Positions 61,635 through 64,000 of a stretch of 64,000 bases of DNA are shown here, piece after piece. Below the pieces are notes generated by a model. The model made no database searches. It was not told where the DNA came from and was given only the letters and a program-made list of their open reading frames with translations. The stretch is from Saltatorellus ferox (GTDB taxonomy: Bacteria > Planctomycetota > UBA1135 > GCA-002686595). Position 1 is the stretch's first letter, and every line of letters starts with the position of its first letter. The translations under genes and the position numbers were made by a program. The stretch is from contig CP036434.1 in assembly GCA_007751475.1 (NCBI GenBank), positions 6,639,524 through 6,703,523 of the forward strand, given 5' to 3'.

Positions 61635-64000
61635 ATGCTTCGCCTCTTTCCACTGTTCACGGTCCTCTCGACCGTCTCGATAGCCGTCCCCGTAGCCAGC
61701 GCGCACTTCCTCGCGATCACGCAGGAGGAAGCCCCGGTCGCCCCGGAGGAGACGGTCTCGTCGAAGGAAGAAGCTTCACTGGACGTCTCGAAGCCGAAGA
61801 CCTCCAAGGAAGAAGACTGGCAGGAATGGGAGCGCCTCGGCGGCGCCGTCTTTTCACCCGATGGCCGCTGGATCGCCTACACGATCGCGCGGAACGACGG
61901 CACGTCCGAACTCCGGCTCCGCGTCATCGCCGCCGACTCCACCGAGGTCCTGAAGGAAGGCGGCAACCCGACCTTCTCCGACGACGGCAAGTGGCTCGCT
62001 TACTCGATCGGGAAGTCCGACGACGAGACCGAGAAGCTCCGCAAGGCGAAGAAGCCCGTGGAGAACCAGATGGGACTCTTCGACCTCGTCCGCGGGGAGA
62101 AAGTCGAGATCGACGGCGTACGGAGCTTCGAGTTCTCGAGCGACGGCGCGTTCCTGGCCATGCGGCGCTACGCTCCCAAGGGCGATGAGAACGGAACCGA
62201 CCTCGTGATCCGTGACCTGGCCACGGGCCTGGACACTCACTTCGGCCGCGTGACGAGCGACGCGTGGAGCGAGTCGGGGCCCTGGATCGCCCTCACCGTC
62301 GACGCCCCTGAGAAGCAGGGCAATGGACTGCGCGTCTACCACGCCGCCAGCGGCGTGCTGCGGACGCTCGACTCCGCCGAGGCCGAGTACGTCGGGATGA
62401 GCTGGCGCGAGGACAGCGCGGACCTGGCCGTGATGCGCAAGAAGAGCTACGAGGACGATGAAGACGCGACGTTCACCGTCCTCGCCTGGAAGGACGTGTC
62501 GAAGAAGAGCACCGAGCCCGCCGCGTTCTATCAGTTCAACGCCGAGGGATTTCCGGAGGACCTGCGCGTGACGGAACTGGCGGGCCTGCGCTGGTCCGAC
62601 GACGGCGCGGCGCTCTACTTCGGCCTGAAGGAGTGGGACGAGAAGCCGGCCGAACTCGCCAAGGAGGCAGAGTCTTCCGAGAAGGCTGAGTCCCCCGAGA
62701 AGGAGGGGGCTGCGAAGGACGGGGAGAAGCCTGCAGAAGTAGAGACGGAGTCCAAGGCTGAATCGAAGGAGAAGAGCAAGAAGCGCGAGGCGCTGAGAGA
62801 CTCCCTGGAGGACGCGCCAGGCGTCGAGGTCTGGCACGCGCGCGACATTCGCATCATCCCGCGCCAGAAGCTCATGGAGGGCCGCGATGAGCGGGAGACC
62901 TTGATGGCCGTCTGGTGGATCGAGGAGAACCGGCTCGTCCAGCTCGAGAACACGCACGTCGAGGACGTGGAGATCCTCGAAGGCGGCCTCCGGGCCCTCG
63001 GACGCGACGAGACTCCCCACGAAGAAGAGCAGCGCTTCGCCGCGACCCAGGCGGACATCTTCTCCGTCGACGTGAAAACAGGCGACCACACGCGCCTGCT
63101 GGAGCGCGTGAAGTTCACCATGACCGGCCACCCGAAAGGCCGCTACTTCCTGTACGTCAGGGACGGCCACATCTGGTCGCACGATCTGGACACGAGCGAG
63201 TCCGTCAACCTGACCGGAGGCGTCGACACGAACTTCATCGACCAGGAAGACTCGTCGCTCACGGACGAGAAAGACCCCTACGGCGTCTGCGGCTGGACGA
63301 AGGACGGGAAGCGCGTGCTCCTCTACGACCGCTACGACATCTGGTCCTTCCCGCTCAAGGGTGGCAAGCCCGATCGACTGACCAGCGGCGCGGAGAACCA
63401 GATCGTGGCGCGTCGCGCGCGCGTCGCGGCCGATCGCGACGACGACGAGTTCGTGAAGATGGACGAAGGCTTCTACGTCAGCCTCTACGGAGATCTCACG
63501 AAGAAGTCCGGCTACGGAATGATCCAGGGCGGCTCGCCCATGAAGCCGCTGATCTGGAAGGACGCGCAGGTCTCGCGCCTGATGCGGGCCGAAGACGCGC
63601 CCGTCTTCGCGTATCGGGTCGAGGACTTCGACGACTCCCCCGACCTCGTCGTCACAGGACCCAAGCTGGCCGACACCAAGGAGGTCTCGGCCACCAATGC
63701 GTTCGCCAGCCAGTTCGCCTGGGGCCACTCCGAGCTCGTCGACTACGAGAACGCGAACGGCGTGCCGCTCCAGGGTGCGCTCTTCTATCCAGCCGGCTAC
63801 GACCCGTCGAAGACGTACCCGATGGTCGTCTACATCTACGAACTGCGGAGCCAGTCGCTGCACCAGTACGCTTCTCCATCGGAAACGAATCCGTACAGCA
63901 CCGCCGTCTTCACCCAGAACGGCTACTTCGTGTTCCAGCCGGACATCGTCTATCGCGCCCAGAATCCGGGGCTGTCGGCGGTCGAGTGCGTCGTGCCGGC
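61635..64000 (+). CDS. Secreted S9-family (prolyl oligopeptidase-like) peptidase, C-terminus beyond window
   Basis: The first 788 residues of a large exported peptidase. The ATG at 61635 is followed by a signal peptide (MLRLFPLFTVLSTVSIAVPV) and an acidic Lys/Glu-rich linker. The body is a WD40-like beta-propeller (WIAYTIARNDGTSELRLRVI, GGNPTFSDDGKWLAYSIGK), with a long Glu/Lys-rich low-complexity insert at about 335-390. The sequence reaches the start of the alpha/beta hydrolase domain (GVPLQGALFYPAGYDPSK, then MVVYIYELRSQSLHQY) but ends before the GxSxG nucleophile. It is the last gene and runs off the right edge. Confidence 0.85.
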   Translation, partial: MLRLFPLFTVLSTVSIAVPVASAHFLAITQEEAPVAPEETVSSKEEASLDVSKPKTSKEEDWQEWERLGGAVFSPDGRWIAYTIARNDGTSELRLRVIAADSTEVLKEGGNPTFSDDGKWLAYSIGKSDDETEKLRKAKKPVENQMGLFDLVRGEKVEIDGVRSFEFSSDGAFLAMRRYAPKGDENGTDLVIRDLATGLDTHFGRVTSDAWSESGPWIALTVDAPEKQGNGLRVYHAASGVLRTLDSAEAEYVGMSWREDSADLAVMRKKSYEDDEDATFTVLAWKDVSKKSTEPAAFYQFNAEGFPEDLRVTELAGLRWSDDGAALYFGLKEWDEKPAELAKEAESSEKAESPEKEGAAKDGEKPAEVETESKAESKEKSKKREALRDSLEDAPGVEVWHARDIRIIPRQKLMEGRDERETLMAVWWIEENRLVQLENTHVEDVEILEGGLRALGRDETPHEEEQRFAATQADIFSVDVKTGDHTRLLERVKFTMTGHPKGRYFLYVRDGHIWSHDLDTSESVNLTGGVDTNFIDQEDSSLTDEKDPYGVCGWTKDGKRVLLYDRYDIWSFPLKGGKPDRLTSGAENQIVARRARVAADRDDDEFVKMDEGFYVSLYGDLTKKSGYGMIQGGSPMKPLIWKDAQVSRLMRAEDAPVFAYRVEDFDDSPDLVVTGPKLADTKEVSATNAFASQFAWGHSELVDYENANGVPLQGALFYPAGYDPSKTYPMVVYIYELRSQSLHQYASPSETNPYSTAVFTQNGYFVFQPDIVYRAQNPGLSAVECVVP

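Noticed and set aside
61854..63863. A 669-codon open frame on the minus strand at the right end
   Set aside because: The plus strand carries a clear S9 peptidase with signal peptide and propeller repeats; the minus frame is compositional shadow.

Overview
The window is high-G+C bacterial chromosome, roughly two-thirds G+C by eye. It looks like Planctomycetota, probably a deep or marine lineage. That placement is inferred from content: many secreted proteins of unknown role, a DUF6288 protein with PDZ-like and repeat regions, an FGly-type sulfatase, a decayed fragment resembling the discoidin-like part of DUF1549/DUF1553 proteins, an RNA polymerase sigma factor fused to a large membrane-anchored domain, and start codons that mostly lack Shine-Dalgarno sequences but follow C-rich leaders. 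No rRNA, tRNA, CRISPR array or replication origin was recognised.

Layout. 1-5340: secreted FG-GAP protein (cut by the left edge), a DUF2071 protein, and two convergent secreted proteins sharing a C-terminal domain and a strong hairpin terminator. 5428-10454: minus-strand genes for a CBS/ACT-like protein, an EreA/ChaN-like exported protein, endonuclease VIII and an SDR-DUF2867 epimerase. 10457-16030: a plastic area with a copy of another gene's 3' end, a 164-bp palindrome, a membrane-anchored alpha/beta hydrolase, and a beta-helix protein flanked by inverted IS256-family transposase remnants next to an IS91-type remnant. 16031-25824: a minus-strand block with an NAD-linked formate dehydrogenase (NuoE-NuoF fusion plus molybdopterin subunit), a histidine kinase and an OmpR-type regulator, then an unknown exported protein.

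The formate dehydrogenase large subunit is the clearest special feature. Its frame is interrupted by TGA exactly at the catalytic selenocysteine position, and a bacterial SECIS hairpin follows with E. coli fdhF-like spacing and loop. It should be read as one 943-residue selenoprotein.

26116-36406: a GT-C-like membrane protein, a third protein with the shared C-terminal domain, the sigma fusion, a double GNAT protein and a DUF6288 protein. 36452-42499: a compact minus-strand operon with two alkaline-phosphatase-superfamily phosphodiesterases, a small RHH-like protein, a three-helix membrane protein and a SpoT/MESH1-like HD hydrolase. 42691-46484: two prepilin-like proteins, a HAMP membrane protein and a sulfatase. 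46485-48255: a gene graveyard with a 36-bp hairpin repeat. 48366-64000: a large lipoprotein, aldo-keto reductase, threonine dehydratase with ACT domain, a GT-C-like membrane protein overlapping type I IPP isomerase, a 2OG-Fe dioxygenase, a zinc-ribbon protein, a BaiN-like flavoprotein, a sorbosone dehydrogenase-like protein with the shared C-terminal domain, an SGNH hydrolase, and an S9 peptidase cut by the right edge.
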